From assembly GCF_003846185.1 (NCBI RefSeq), contig NZ_ML123034.1, positions 1 through 64,000 of the forward strand: a stretch of DNA of 64,000 bases, in the 5' to 3' direction. The notes below the pieces were generated by a model. That model had not been told where the DNA came from, made no database searches, and saw only the letters and a program-made list of their open reading frames with translations. This document shows, in pieces, positions 17,970 to 26,244 of this stretch; position 1 is the first letter of the stretch, and the number at the start of each line of letters is the position of its first letter. Made by a program: the position numbers and the translations under genes. Origin of the DNA: Streptomyces sp. ADI96-02. GTDB taxonomy: Bacteria; Actinomycetota; Actinomycetes; Streptomycetales; Streptomycetaceae.

Positions 17970-18964
17970 TCGCCACCCCGGAGGCAACCGCCGTCCGCAG
18001 TCTCGGCAGCGAGGTCACGATCGACGGCCTCAGCGTCGCCTACGGAGACTTCACCGCCCTGCGGGACGTCTCGCTCCAGGTGCCCGCCGGCACCACCACC
18101 GCCCTCGTCGGCGAGTCCGGATCCGGCAAGTCCACGCTGGCGCTGGCCGCCGGCCGGATCCTCCCGGCGGGCGCCCGGATCACCGGCGGCTGCGTCCGGG
18201 TCGGGGACGTCGAGCTGACCTCCCTGGGCGGGAAGGCCCTGCGGGAGGCGCGGGGCCGTACGGCCGCCTATCTGGCCCAGGACGCGTCCGCCGCCCTCAA
18301 CCCGGTGATGCGGGTGGGCCGGCAGATAGCGGAGGTCCACCGGGTCCGCGACGGAGTCGGGCGGGTCGAGGCCGATCTGCTGGCCCGCCGGGCGCTGGCG
18401 GACGTCGGCATCCCGGATCCCGAACGGGTGGCGCGCCTCTACCCCCACGCCCTGTCCGGCGGGATGCGGCAGCGCGTGATCATCGCGATGGCCCTGGCCT
18501 TCCATCCTCAGCTCCTGATCGCCGACGAGCCGACCACCGCGCTGGACGTGACCGTCCAGGCCGAGATCGTCGGTCTGGTCAGCCGGCTCCAGCAGGAGTA
18601 CGGGCTCACGGTCCTGTGGATCACGCACGACATGTCGGTCGTGGCGGAGATCGCCGACCACGTCGCCGTCCTCTACGGCGGCCGGCTGGTCGAGCACACC
18701 GATGTGCTGACCCTCTTCGAGGGGGCCCGCCACCCGTACACGGAGGCGCTGCTGCAGTGCTTCCGCAGCGGGCGCGACGCCGGGCCCAAGGAGCCCTTCA
18801 CCACGATCTCGGGCAGTCCGCCGGTCGGCGGCACTCCCCCGGGATGCCCGTTCCACACGCGCTGCCCGCTGGCCGACGTCCGCTGCGGCACCGACCTTCC
18901 GGAGCCGCGCCGGCTGGCCGAGGACCACGTCGCCGCCTGTCACCGGCTGGAGGGCCTGCGATGA
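17966..18964 (+). CDS. ABC transporter ATP-binding protein, DppD/OppD type, 332 aa
   Basis: This is a cytoplasmic ATPase of the importer. Walker A GESGSGKST is near residue 51, the signature LSGGMRQR near 167, and Walker B LLIADEPTTALD near 185, followed by the His-switch in WITHDMS. The C-terminal oligopeptide-transporter extension carries the cysteine motif PFHTRCPLADVRC with a final Cys in AACHRL. In some family members this region binds an iron-sulfur cluster. The start overlaps the DppB-type stop by ATGA, and the stop overlaps the next start. Confidence 0.93.
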   Translation: MIATPEATAVRSLGSEVTIDGLSVAYGDFTALRDVSLQVPAGTTTALVGESGSGKSTLALAAGRILPAGARITGGCVRVGDVELTSLGGKALREARGRTAAYLAQDASAALNPVMRVGRQIAEVHRVRDGVGRVEADLLARRALADVGIPDPERVARLYPHALSGGMRQRVIIAMALAFHPQLLIADEPTTALDVTVQAEIVGLVSRLQQEYGLTVLWITHDMSVVAEIADHVAVLYGGRLVEHTDVLTLFEGARHPYTEALLQCFRSGRDAGPKEPFTTISGSPPVGGTPPGCPFHTRCPLADVRCGTDLPEPRRLAEDHVAACHRLEGLR

Positions 18965-19809
18965 CGGAGACCGCACCCGCGGCGGGCGCGCCGCTGCTGG
19001 AGGCCACGGGCATCACCAAGCGCTACGGCCGGTACACCGCGCTCGACGCGGTGGACCTGCGCATCGAGGCGGGCCGCACGGTCAGCGTCGTGGGGGAATC
19101 GGGCTCGGGCAAGTCCACCCTGGCGCGCGTCATCGTCGGCCTGGAGCGGGCGGACAGCGGCAGTGTGCGCTTCCGCGGGGAAACGGTCCGGGGCCGCCGG
19201 GCGCGGCACGCCTTCCGCCGCAGTGTCGGCACGATCTTCCAGGACCCCTACGAGTCGATCGATCCCCGGCTGACGATCGGCGAGGTCGTCGCGGAGCCGC
19301 TGCGCGCCCACGGGCTGTACCGGGCCGACGGGGCCCGGCGGGTGCGCGAACTGCTGGACTCCGTGGGCATGGAGGGGGTCGATGCCGACGCCTACCCGCA
19401 CCGCTTCTCCGGCGGCCAGCGGCAGCGCGTCTGCATCGCCCGGGCGCTGGCCACCGATCCCGAGCTCGTCATCTGCGACGAGCCGACCTCCGCGCTCGAC
19501 GTGTCCGTCCAGGCGCAGATCCTGAACCTGCTGCTGGACCTGCAACGGCGGCGCGGGCTGTCGTACTTGTTCATCACGCACGATCTCGACGTCGTCCGCC
19601 GCATCAGCGACGAGGTCGACGTGCTGCTGCGCGGCACGCTCGTGGAGCGGGGCAGCGCGGAGGAGGTCACGACCCGGCCGCAGCACGAGTACACCCGGCG
19701 GCTGCTGGGCGCGGTGCCGGCCATCTCGCCCCGGCTGCGGCGCATCGGGGTGCCGCTGGCCTCCGGTGCCCCGGCGGAGGCGGAGAGCACCGAGCAGCCC
19801 TCGGGGTGA
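18961..19809 (+). CDS. ABC transporter ATP-binding protein, DppF/OppF type, 282 aa
   Basis: This is the partner ATPase of the heterodimer. Walker A GESGSGKST is near residue 43, Q-loop IFQDPYESIDPR near 98, signature FSGGQRQR near 152, Walker B LVICDEPTSALD near 171, and the His-switch in FITHDLD. It lacks the cysteine-rich C-terminal extension of its partner, which is normal for a short DppF. The ATG at 18961 overlaps the previous stop. It is the last gene of the importer operon and is followed by a 300-base gap with its own promoter. Confidence 0.93.
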   Translation: MTETAPAAGAPLLEATGITKRYGRYTALDAVDLRIEAGRTVSVVGESGSGKSTLARVIVGLERADSGSVRFRGETVRGRRARHAFRRSVGTIFQDPYESIDPRLTIGEVVAEPLRAHGLYRADGARRVRELLDSVGMEGVDADAYPHRFSGGQRQRVCIARALATDPELVICDEPTSALDVSVQAQILNLLLDLQRRRGLSYLFITHDLDVVRRISDEVDVLLRGTLVERGSAEEVTTRPQHEYTRRLLGAVPAISPRLRRIGVPLASGAPAEAESTEQPSG

Positions 19810-20110
19810 GCCCGCGCCGCACCTGGTCCGGCCACGTTCCGTAAGGGGTCTGTGCGGCCGGCCAGGGTGGCGGCGCATGGTTTTACTGACTGTCGAGTCA
19901 ATCAATATCTACCGATCGCCTTTGCTCTGCGAACCACTATCACACCAACCGGTCGACCTGTTGAACAGCTGTCCACCTGGTGTTATGCGTCGCCTTCGCG
20001 CCTCTCTAAACATCTCTCATCCTGCCTCTTGAGTCAGTAACTTCATCCAACTCTCGCGAGAATTCGACGAATCTCTTGCGGTCCACGAAAGGCGCGTGTT
20101 ACCAAGAGTC
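19810..20110. other. Intergenic region with promoter and dyad
   Basis: No gene is present. G+C drops sharply from about 19880 to 20075. It contains the dyad at 19887-19900 and a further half-site in GAGTCAGTAA at 20031-20040. The same 10-mer occurs at 12615-12624 in the aldehyde dehydrogenase operator. The upstream edge has no strong terminator. Confidence 0.65.
19882..19910 (+). promoter_or_regulatory. Promoter with TGACT/AGTCA dyad upstream of FAD oxidoreductase
   Basis: TTTACT (19882-19887) and ATATCT (19905-19910) form a plausible -35/-10 pair with a 17-base spacer. Within the spacer, TGACTGTCGAGTCA (19887-19900) is an inverted repeat with 5-bp arms matching the core of the other sites. 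The distance to the gene (200 bases) implies a long leader or a second promoter nearer the start. Confidence 0.5.
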
Positions 20111-21685
20111 ATGCCAGCACAAGCGGAAGTCTCCAGGGACGTCTACGACGTCGTCATCGTCGGTGGTGGTCACAACGGGCTCGTCGCCGCCACCTATCTC
20201 GCTCGCGCCGGGCGCTCGGTGCTCGTCCTCGAACGTCTCGACGTCACGGGCGGCGCGGCCGTCTCGACCCGGGCGTTCGAGGGCGTGGACGCGCGCCTGT
20301 CCCGCTACTCGTACCTCGTCTCGCTCCTGCCGTCGAAGATCGTCGACGACCTGGGCCTCACCTTCGCCGTACGGAAGCGCTCGGTCTCCTCCTACACGCC
20401 CACGGACCGCGACGGCCGGGCCACCGGGCTGTTCGTCGGCGGAGGCAGGGAGCGCACCCGCGCCTCCTTCCGCGCCCTGACCGGATCCGACGCCGACTAC
20501 GCGGCGTGGGAGAAGTTCTACGGCACGACCGGGGAGGTCGCCCGCAGCATCTTCCCCACCCTCACCGAGCCCCTGCCCACCCGTGCCGCGCTGCGTGACC
20601 GGATCGGGGACGACGCCGCCTGGAACATGCTCTTCGAGCAGCCGCTGGGCGTGTCGATCGAGGAGCGCTTCCGGGACGACCTGGTGCGCGGCGTCGTGCT
20701 GACGGACGCCCTCATCGGAACGTTCACCAGCGCGCACGACACGTCGCTCGCGCAGAACATCTGCTTCCTCTACCACGTCATCGGCGGCGGCACCGGCGAC
20801 TGGGACGTGCCGATCGGCGGCATGGGCGCCTTCACCGACGCGCTGGCGGGAGCGGCGCGGGCCGCCGGGGCGGAGATCGTCACCGGCCACGAGGTCCTGC
20901 GCATCGAGCCGGACGACCCGCACTCGGTGGTGACCTACCGCACCGAGGCCGGCGAGGCCGCGGTCGCGGCCCGCAAGGTCCTGGTGAACGCCTCCCCGGA
21001 GGCCCTGGCCGAGCTCGTCGGCGACGGGGCGGCCGACGAACAGGCCGAAGGGGCCCAGCTCAAGGTCAACATGCTGCTGCGCCGCCTGCCGCGGCTGCGC
21101 GACACCTCGGTCGACCCGCGCGAGGCGTTCTCCGGCACCTTCCACATCTCCGAGGGCTACGGGCAGTTGGAGACGGCCTACCGCGAGGCCGCGGCGGGCT
21201 CGCTGCCGTCCGCGCCGCCGTCGGAGATCTACTGCCACTCCCTCACCGACCCGACCATCCTCTCCCCGGACCTGGTCGAGCGCGGCTACCAGACGCTGAC
21301 GATGTTCGCCCTGCACACGCCCGCGAAGCTGTTCGAGGGCGACAACGACGCGAAGCGCGAGGCTCTGCTGAAGGGAGCGCTCGCCCAGCTCGACGCGGTC
21401 CTGGACGAGCCGATCGCCGACTGCCTGGCGGTCGACGGCGACGGCAGGCCGTGCATCGAGGCCAAGACCCCGCTGGACCTGGAGCAGGAGCTGCGCCTGC
21501 CCCGGGGGAACATCTTCCACCGGTCGCTGGCCCTCCCGTTCGTCGACGAGTCCAGGACCACGGGCCGCTGGGGCGTGGAGACCGCGCACAAGAACGTCCT
21601 GCTGTGCGGGGCGGGCGCGGTACGGGGCGGCGGCGTGAGCGGCATCCCGGGTCACAACGCGGCCATGGCCGTACTGGAGGAGTGA
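20111..21685 (+). CDS. FAD-dependent oxidoreductase, phytoene-desaturase/PYROXD2 family, 524 aa
   Basis: This is a large amine-oxidase-fold flavoprotein of the COG1233 group. The FAD-binding motif VVIVGGGHNGLVAATYLARAG is at about residues 15-34, followed by the acidic ribose contact LVLERLD. The family C-terminal FAD motif appears as VLLCGAGAVRGGGVSGIPGHNAA. No carotenoid genes adjoin it, so it is not a carotenoid desaturase by context. PYROXD2-like members are mostly uncharacterised. Beside an amidohydrolase and amine oxidases it could desaturate or oxidise an amino or cyclic amine intermediate. ATG at 20111 is chosen; a GTG five codons earlier, after AAAGG, is an equally good start. The substrate is unknown. 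Confidence 0.85.
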   Translation: MPAQAEVSRDVYDVVIVGGGHNGLVAATYLARAGRSVLVLERLDVTGGAAVSTRAFEGVDARLSRYSYLVSLLPSKIVDDLGLTFAVRKRSVSSYTPTDRDGRATGLFVGGGRERTRASFRALTGSDADYAAWEKFYGTTGEVARSIFPTLTEPLPTRAALRDRIGDDAAWNMLFEQPLGVSIEERFRDDLVRGVVLTDALIGTFTSAHDTSLAQNICFLYHVIGGGTGDWDVPIGGMGAFTDALAGAARAAGAEIVTGHEVLRIEPDDPHSVVTYRTEAGEAAVAARKVLVNASPEALAELVGDGAADEQAEGAQLKVNMLLRRLPRLRDTSVDPREAFSGTFHISEGYGQLETAYREAAAGSLPSAPPSEIYCHSLTDPTILSPDLVERGYQTLTMFALHTPAKLFEGDNDAKREALLKGALAQLDAVLDEPIADCLAVDGDGRPCIEAKTPLDLEQELRLPRGNIFHRSLALPFVDESRTTGRWGVETAHKNVLLCGAGAVRGGGVSGIPGHNAAMAVLEE

Positions 21686-21765
21686 ACGGCCGGCCGCCCG
21701 GTGGCGGTGGTATGAGGAAGCCGTTCGGGCGCGGCACGGTCGGCGTCCGGGCGGCTTCCTCCCCG

Positions 21766-21809
21766 GTTCCCGGGAGCGTGCGGCGTCTTCGGCCGCCGCT
21801 CCCGGGAAC
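21766..21809. terminator. 13-bp hairpin after the FAD oxidoreductase
   Basis: GTTCCCGGGAGCG and CGCTCCCGGGAAC pair perfectly around an 18-base loop. It lies 80 bases past the oxidoreductase stop and 60 bases before the amidohydrolase start, so it may reduce read-through between the two. Confidence 0.45.
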
Positions 21810-21869
21810 GGAGCATCACCGCACGGCCGGGACCGTCCGGCCGTGCGACCGATCTGTCGAGGAGGAACG

Positions 21870-23105
21870 ATGACCCTCGCGCTGCGATGCGCCCGGCTGT
21901 TCGATGTCGAAGCGGGTGAGGTGCTGAGAGATCGCACCGTGCTGGTGGAGGGGGAGCGGATCAGCGCGGTGCTGCCCGCCGCGGCGCCGGTCCCCGAGGG
22001 CGTGGAGGTCGTCGATCTGGGCGAGGCGACGCTGAGCCCCGGTCTGGTCGATCTGCACACGCACCTGGTCGGTGTCGCCGCGTGCGGCGACCCCACGCAG
22101 GAGATCAAGCAGAGCGCCGCGCAGCAGGCGTTCGAGTCGATCGGCCATGCCCGCGCGACCCTGATGGCCGGCTTCACCACGGTCCGGGACGTCGGCAGCT
22201 ACCGGGCCTTCGTCGACACGGCCCTGCGGGACGCGATCGACAACGGCACGGTGCTCGGCCCGCGCATGGCGGTGGCCGGAGCGTACGTCACGGTCTCGAC
22301 CGGCGGTGGAATGATCACGGGGCTCGCCCACGACGTGCGGCTGCCCGAGGAGTTCCGGTTCGGCCGGGTGCGCGGGGTCGACGACACGCGCGAACGGGTC
22401 CGGGAGATCCTGCACGGCGGGGCCGACGTGATCAAACTGATCGGCACCGGGGCGGTCCTGACCAAAGGCACCGTCCCCGGCGCCCCGGAGCTCACGGAGG
22501 CGCAGATGCGGGCCGCGGTGGAGGAGGCGTCGTACTACGGTGCCTACGTCGCCGTCCACGCGCACGGGACCGAGGGCATCAAGATGGCGGTCCGGGCCGG
22601 TGCGCGCTCCATCGAGCACGGCTGCTACCTCGACGACGAGGGCATCGAGCTGATGGTCCGCCACGGCACGTACCTCTCCGCCGACATCTGGTGGAGCGAC
22701 TGGCTCGTGGAGAACGCTGAGGGCGCGGGGTTCGACGAGGAGTCGCAGGCCAAGAACGACGAGGCCACCGGCGCCCAGCGCGAGGCGTTCGCCAAGGCGG
22801 TGCGTGCCGGGGTGAAGATCGGGTTCGGCACCGACGCCGGCGGGTTCCCGCACGGTATGCAGGCCCGCCAGCTCGTCACCATGTGCGCGTACGGGATGTC
22901 GCCGATGGAGGCGCTGCGCGCGGCGACGCTCACCAGCGCCGAGTGCATGGGCTGGGAGGACCGCATCGGGTCCATCGCGCCGGGGAAGTACGCCGACCTG
23001 ATCGCCGTGCCCGGCACGTCCGGGGACATGGCGGCGTTCACGGACGTCCGCTTCGTCATGAAGGGCGGACAGATCGTCAGGAACGAGCTGACGGCGGGGC
23101 GCTGA
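21870..23105 (+). CDS. Metal-dependent amidohydrolase, cog1228/prolidase-like, 411 aa
   Basis: This is an amidohydrolase-superfamily enzyme hydrolysing an amide or peptide bond with a binuclear metal site. The ligands are visible: HxH as His63 and His65 in DLHTHL, bridging Lys189 in DVIKLIGTG, His230 or His232 in VHAHG, His250 in SIEHGCY, and Asp322 in GFGTDAGG. The lysine on strand 4, instead of a second histidine pattern, marks the imidazolonepropionase/Xaa-Pro dipeptidase branch. Members of that branch cleave Xaa-Pro or related tertiary amide bonds. The ATG at 21870 follows GGAGGA. No signal peptide is present, so it acts in the cytosol after uptake, fitting a role in splitting peptides brought in by the upstream importer. 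Exact substrate is inferred, not shown. Confidence 0.9.
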   Translation: MTLALRCARLFDVEAGEVLRDRTVLVEGERISAVLPAAAPVPEGVEVVDLGEATLSPGLVDLHTHLVGVAACGDPTQEIKQSAAQQAFESIGHARATLMAGFTTVRDVGSYRAFVDTALRDAIDNGTVLGPRMAVAGAYVTVSTGGGMITGLAHDVRLPEEFRFGRVRGVDDTRERVREILHGGADVIKLIGTGAVLTKGTVPGAPELTEAQMRAAVEEASYYGAYVAVHAHGTEGIKMAVRAGARSIEHGCYLDDEGIELMVRHGTYLSADIWWSDWLVENAEGAGFDEESQAKNDEATGAQREAFAKAVRAGVKIGFGTDAGGFPHGMQARQLVTMCAYGMSPMEALRAATLTSAECMGWEDRIGSIAPGKYADLIAVPGTSGDMAAFTDVRFVMKGGQIVRNELTAGR

Positions 23106-23113
23106 CCTGTACG

Positions 23114-23151
23114 GGCCGGTCCGGCGCGGGACACTCCGCGCCGGACCGGCC
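23114..23151. terminator. 16-bp perfect hairpin between convergent genes
   Basis: A 16-bp stem (arms 23114-23129 and 23136-23151) closes a six-base loop and is followed by CTTCGTC. It starts nine bases after the amidohydrolase stop and serves as its terminator; the EamA gene converges 77 bases beyond. Confidence 0.85.
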
Positions 23152-23227
23152 TTCGTCGTGTCCCGGGCCGGGACGAGGAGACGGAACGAGGTGACCGTAC
23201 GGGGTGAAGGCCGTCCCGGGACAACCC

Positions 23228-24214
23228 TTACGGGTGCCGTGGCCCGGGCACGTCCGGGCCGTCCTCGCCGGCGGGGGCCGTGAGCGGCTCCGGGAGTGCG
23301 AGCGGGTCGGCCAGCGGCGGCGGGACCGAGCGGTCGGCGGAGACGACGAGGAACATCGCCACCAGGATCAGCATCCCGCCGATGACCGTCCGGCCGGTCA
23401 GCGAGGCCCCGACGAGCAGGCTGAACACCGCCACGAACAGCGGTTCGCAGGCCAGCACGACCGCCGCTCCGGCGGCGCTGACGCGGGACTGCGCCCAGGT
23501 CTGCACCGCGTACATGCCGAGCGTCGCCATCAGCGTGGAGTAGGCGAGCCAGCCCCATCCGGCCGGGGTGTCCGGCAGATCGATGCCGCTGGGCACGGCC
23601 CAGCAGGAGGCGATCACACCGGTGCCGAGGATCTGCAGGGTGGCCAGACCGTAGACCTTGTCGGGCGCGGAGTACTCCGACAGGAACGCGACCTGGATCG
23701 AGTACGAGAGGGCGGCGGCCAGCGTCAGCCAGCTGCCGAGGCCCAGCGCGACGCCGTTGAACGAGATCACGGCCAGACCGCCGGTCGCGACGAGCACGCC
23801 GGCCCAGACCCCCTTCGTCACCTTCGTCCGGAACAGGACGCGAGCCACCAGCGGGGTCAGGACCACGAACAGCGAGACCAGGAACCCGGACTGGGACGCG
23901 GGAATGTAGTGCTGGCCCTGGACCTGGAGGAGGGTGCCGGAGCCCAGGAAGAAGGCGAGGCCCAGTCCGGCGAGCGTGTGGCGGCGGCCGAGCGAGAGGA
24001 TCGCGCGGGGCCGTATCGCCACCATGATGAGGCCGGCCAGCACGAAGCGGACGGCGACCAGGCTCGGCGTGCCCATCTCGGGGAGCAGCCAGACCGTGGT
24101 GATGTAACTCCAGCCCCAGACGGCGGTGGCGCAGGTCAGCGCGATGATGGCGATGCGCTGCCCCGGTCCCCCGCGGCTGCCGAGCCGCTGCTCCGTCTGC
24201 CGGGTGGCGGTCAT
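23228..24214 (-). CDS. EamA/DMT-family transporter, 328 aa
   Basis: This is a drug/metabolite transporter with ten predicted membrane helices built from two EamA repeats (about residues 20-150 and 165-300). Repeat one contains GWSYITTVWLLPEM and a QSGFLVSLFVVLTPLVARV helix; repeat two contains ALSYSIQVAFL and CEPLFVAVFSLLVG. The ATG at 24214 is preferred to an upstream in-frame codon because AGGGGGG lies just before it. Its promoter (24272-24301) overlaps the best-formed dyad of the region, so it is probably controlled by the adjacent TetR repressor. Family members usually export amino acids or related metabolites; here it may expel an excess or toxic intermediate, or import substrate. Confidence 0.9.
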   Translation of the reverse strand: MTATRQTEQRLGSRGGPGQRIAIIALTCATAVWGWSYITTVWLLPEMGTPSLVAVRFVLAGLIMVAIRPRAILSLGRRHTLAGLGLAFFLGSGTLLQVQGQHYIPASQSGFLVSLFVVLTPLVARVLFRTKVTKGVWAGVLVATGGLAVISFNGVALGLGSWLTLAAALSYSIQVAFLSEYSAPDKVYGLATLQILGTGVIASCWAVPSGIDLPDTPAGWGWLAYSTLMATLGMYAVQTWAQSRVSAAGAAVVLACEPLFVAVFSLLVGASLTGRTVIGGMLILVAMFLVVSADRSVPPPLADPLALPEPLTAPAGEDGPDVPGPRHP

Positions 24215-24271
24215 GGGATCCCCCCTCTGCTGGGTACGGCGGCCGGCCGGGCGGTGGCGCACGGCTCCCGC

Positions 24272-24301
24272 AGCCTAATTTTTGACTGATTCGTCAGTCA
24301 A
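24272..24301 (-). promoter_or_regulatory. Promoter of EamA gene overlapped by 8+4+8 operator
   Basis: On the minus strand TTGACT (24301-24296) and TAGGCT (24277-24272) are spaced 18 bases apart, a near-consensus sigma-70/HrdB promoter. The palindrome TTGACTGATTCGTCAGTCAA (24282-24301) covers the -35 box and half the spacer, so a bound repressor would exclude RNA polymerase. This is the cleanest copy of the shared operator. Confidence 0.8.
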
Positions 24302-24400
24302 TACGTGGAAGAGGTCGAGCCTCACCGTCGAAGGCGGAGGGCAGGACGTGCCGCCGGCGCGGACGGGCCCGCGCGGACGGAAGAGCGCGTTCGGCGCGCC

Positions 24401-25039
24401 TCAGGACCCGGAGGACGGCTGCACGGCGGCGCGGCGCGGCGCCAGGTCCGCCGGCTGGACGCCGAGCAGCGCGGCGACGTGCTCGCGGACCCACCGCGTG
24501 GCCTCCGCCTTCTCCAGGGCGCCGCGCCGGGCGACGAGCTGCACGGCGAGGCCGTCCAGGAACAGCGTGATCCGCCACGCCGCCTCGCGCGGGTCCGCAC
24601 AGCGGAACTCGCCGCTGTCCATTCCCTCTTGGACCAGCTGGGCGATGGACGCCTTCCACTGCTCGTCCATGGTTCGCATGACGTCGTGGAGCCCGGTGTC
24701 CCTCATGCCGGCCGACCAGCCGTCGATCCACAGCCGCCAGCCCACGGCCTGACCCATCGGTGCGTACAGGCGCAGCAGCGCCTTCATCCGGGTCATTGCG
24801 GGCGACTTGCGGGCCAAGGCGGCCCGCAGGGATTCCATCTCCCGCTGTGCCGCGTGGGAGAAGGCCTCCTCGACGAGCAGTTCCTTCGTCGCGAAGTGGT
24901 AGTGGAGCAGGCCGCTGCTCACGCCGAGCGCTGCCGCCACGTCCGCGACACGCGTCGTCGCGATGCCTCGCTGCTTGATCTGCTCCACCGTCGCGTCGAG
25001 GATCTCCTCGCGCCGCAGGACCACCGTTTTGCGTGCCAC
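24401..25039 (-). CDS. TetR/BetI-like repressor 1, 212 aa
   Basis: This is a TetR-fold regulator. The DNA-binding domain spans residues 8-55 (ILDATVEQIKQRGIATTRVADV, then SSGLLHYHFATKELLV). The C-terminal domain has the BetI/TetR_C_6 pattern, with WRLWIDGWSAGMRD and AAWRITLFLDGLAVQ. The same pattern in the regulator at 29058-29690 shows that the two are paralogs. GTG at 25039 is the only start before the palindrome at 25056-25083. It is flanked by the EamA gene and the first amine oxidase, all on the minus strand, and likely represses itself and its neighbours. BetI itself senses choline, so a methylated amine or amino acid is a reasonable inducer guess. Confidence 0.92.
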   Translation of the reverse strand: MARKTVVLRREEILDATVEQIKQRGIATTRVADVAAALGVSSGLLHYHFATKELLVEEAFSHAAQREMESLRAALARKSPAMTRMKALLRLYAPMGQAVGWRLWIDGWSAGMRDTGLHDVMRTMDEQWKASIAQLVQEGMDSGEFRCADPREAAWRITLFLDGLAVQLVARRGALEKAEATRWVREHVAALLGVQPADLAPRRAAVQPSSGS

Positions 25040-25055
25040 GGGGGACAGCTTACCC

Positions 25056-25083
25056 GGCTTCCTGACTCGTGTGTCAGGAAGCC
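25056..25083. promoter_or_regulatory. 11+6+11 palindrome upstream of TetR repressor 1
   Basis: GGCTTCCTGAC and GTCAGGAAGCC are exact reverse complements separated by six bases. The site lies 17 bases before the GTG start of the repressor, between it and the amine oxidase stop. Its inner core CTGAC...GTCAG matches the other dyads, supporting autoregulation; part of the outer stem could also form an RNA hairpin. Confidence 0.7.
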
Positions 25084-25116
25084 TGGGGTCCGCCCGGCCG
25101 GAACCGGCCCTGCCCG

Positions 25117-26244
25117 TCAGTTCGTCCCGGAGGTGCGCGAGAGGTGCGCGGCGAGTCGGAAGGGCTCCGGCACCGTGGCGTCGCCGGTCACCAGGCCGAC
25201 GGTGAGTTCGCCGATGAGCGGGGCGAATTTCGCACCGTGCCCCGAACAGGGCGAGCAGACGACGAACGGCCCGACCCGGTCGAGCAGGAAGTCCTCGCTC
25301 GGTGTGAAGGTGAACAGGCAGCTGGTCTCGCTCCGGGGCACGGGATCCAATCCGGGGAGCCACCGTTTCACGTACTCCACGGCTCGCGCCCGCGATTCGG
25401 CGGTGACCACGCCGTCGCGGCCGCCGGCCGTCGTGCTCCGGCCGGTGTAGTGCTCGCCGATCTTGCGGTCGTCGGCCGGCCCGCCGTCCCGCCCGCCGGC
25501 GAGGTGGTAGACGCCCGCTCCCTGCTCGTGGAGCACGCTGGGCCAGGCGGCGGCGGTCGGGTCCAGGCGCGGGAAGTGGAAGGTGTCCTGCTGGGTGACG
25601 GTCAGCGGCGGCAGCTCGACGTGTCCGGCGAGCAGTTCGCCGGTCCACCCGCCGGCCGCGACGACGACGCGGTCGGCGAGGACCGTGCCGCCGTCGGCCA
25701 GCTCGACCCGGGCGCCGTCCCCGGCCGCCTCCAGGGACGCCACCGCGCTGCCGTGGCGGACGACCGCCCCCCGGCGGACCGCGGTGTCCGTGAACGCGGC
25801 GACCGCCGCGGCGGCGTCGACCGTGCCGCCCTGCCCGTGGTGGACGACCGGGCCCTCGAAGCGCATACCGGGCCAGCGGCGTTCGGCTTCGTCCGCGCCG
25901 AGCACCTCGTGCGCCACTCCCGCGGCGGCGAGCTGGGCGGCGACGGATTCGGCGTACGGGCGGGTGCCGAAGTCGATGCTGCCGAGCATGCGCAGCAGGG
26001 AGGCGCCGGAGTCCAGCTCCAGTTCCCGCCACAGCTCGAAGGAGCGCCCGGTCAGCCGGGTGTACAGGGCGTCCTCGTAGCCGCGCCGCACGATACGGGA
26101 GCTGCCGTGCGAGCTGCCCCGGGTGTGTCCGGGCGGGAACTGCTCCAGCAGCAGCACCGACAGGCCGCGGCGGGAAGCGGCCCAGGCGGTGGCGGCGCCC
26201 ATCAGGCCGCCGCCGATCACGACGAGTTCAGCGCGGGTCGCCAT
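25117..26244 (-). CDS. Sarcosine oxidase-type FAD amine oxidase 1, 375 aa
   Basis: This flavoprotein belongs to the monomeric sarcosine oxidase / N-methyltryptophan oxidase family, which oxidises secondary amino acids. With N-methyl substrates the products are the free amino acid, formaldehyde and H2O2. The FAD motif is VVIGGGLMGAATAW at residues 8-21, then SSHGSSRIVRRGY at 44-56. Cys309 in TSCLFTFTPSEDF matches the covalent-flavin cysteine, Lys261 in DRKIGEH aligns with the O2-activating lysine of MSOX, and SGHGAKFAP lies at 334-342. Length is normal. The start overlaps the preceding dehydrogenase gene by 17 bases, implying coupled translation. Homologs also oxidise pipecolate or other cyclic amino acids, so the substrate is open. 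Confidence 0.9.
   Translation of the reverse strand: MATRAELVVIGGGLMGAATAWAASRRGLSVLLLEQFPPGHTRGSSHGSSRIVRRGYEDALYTRLTGRSFELWRELELDSGASLLRMLGSIDFGTRPYAESVAAQLAAAGVAHEVLGADEAERRWPGMRFEGPVVHHGQGGTVDAAAAVAAFTDTAVRRGAVVRHGSAVASLEAAGDGARVELADGGTVLADRVVVAAGGWTGELLAGHVELPPLTVTQQDTFHFPRLDPTAAAWPSVLHEQGAGVYHLAGGRDGGPADDRKIGEHYTGRSTTAGGRDGVVTAESRARAVEYVKRWLPGLDPVPRSETSCLFTFTPSEDFLLDRVGPFVVCSPCSGHGAKFAPLIGELTVGLVTGDATVPEPFRLAAHLSRTSGTN

Noticed and set aside
20111-21685. Carotenoid (phytoene) desaturase
   Set aside because: The fold is shared but there are no crt genes nearby and the neighbours are amino acid/peptide enzymes.
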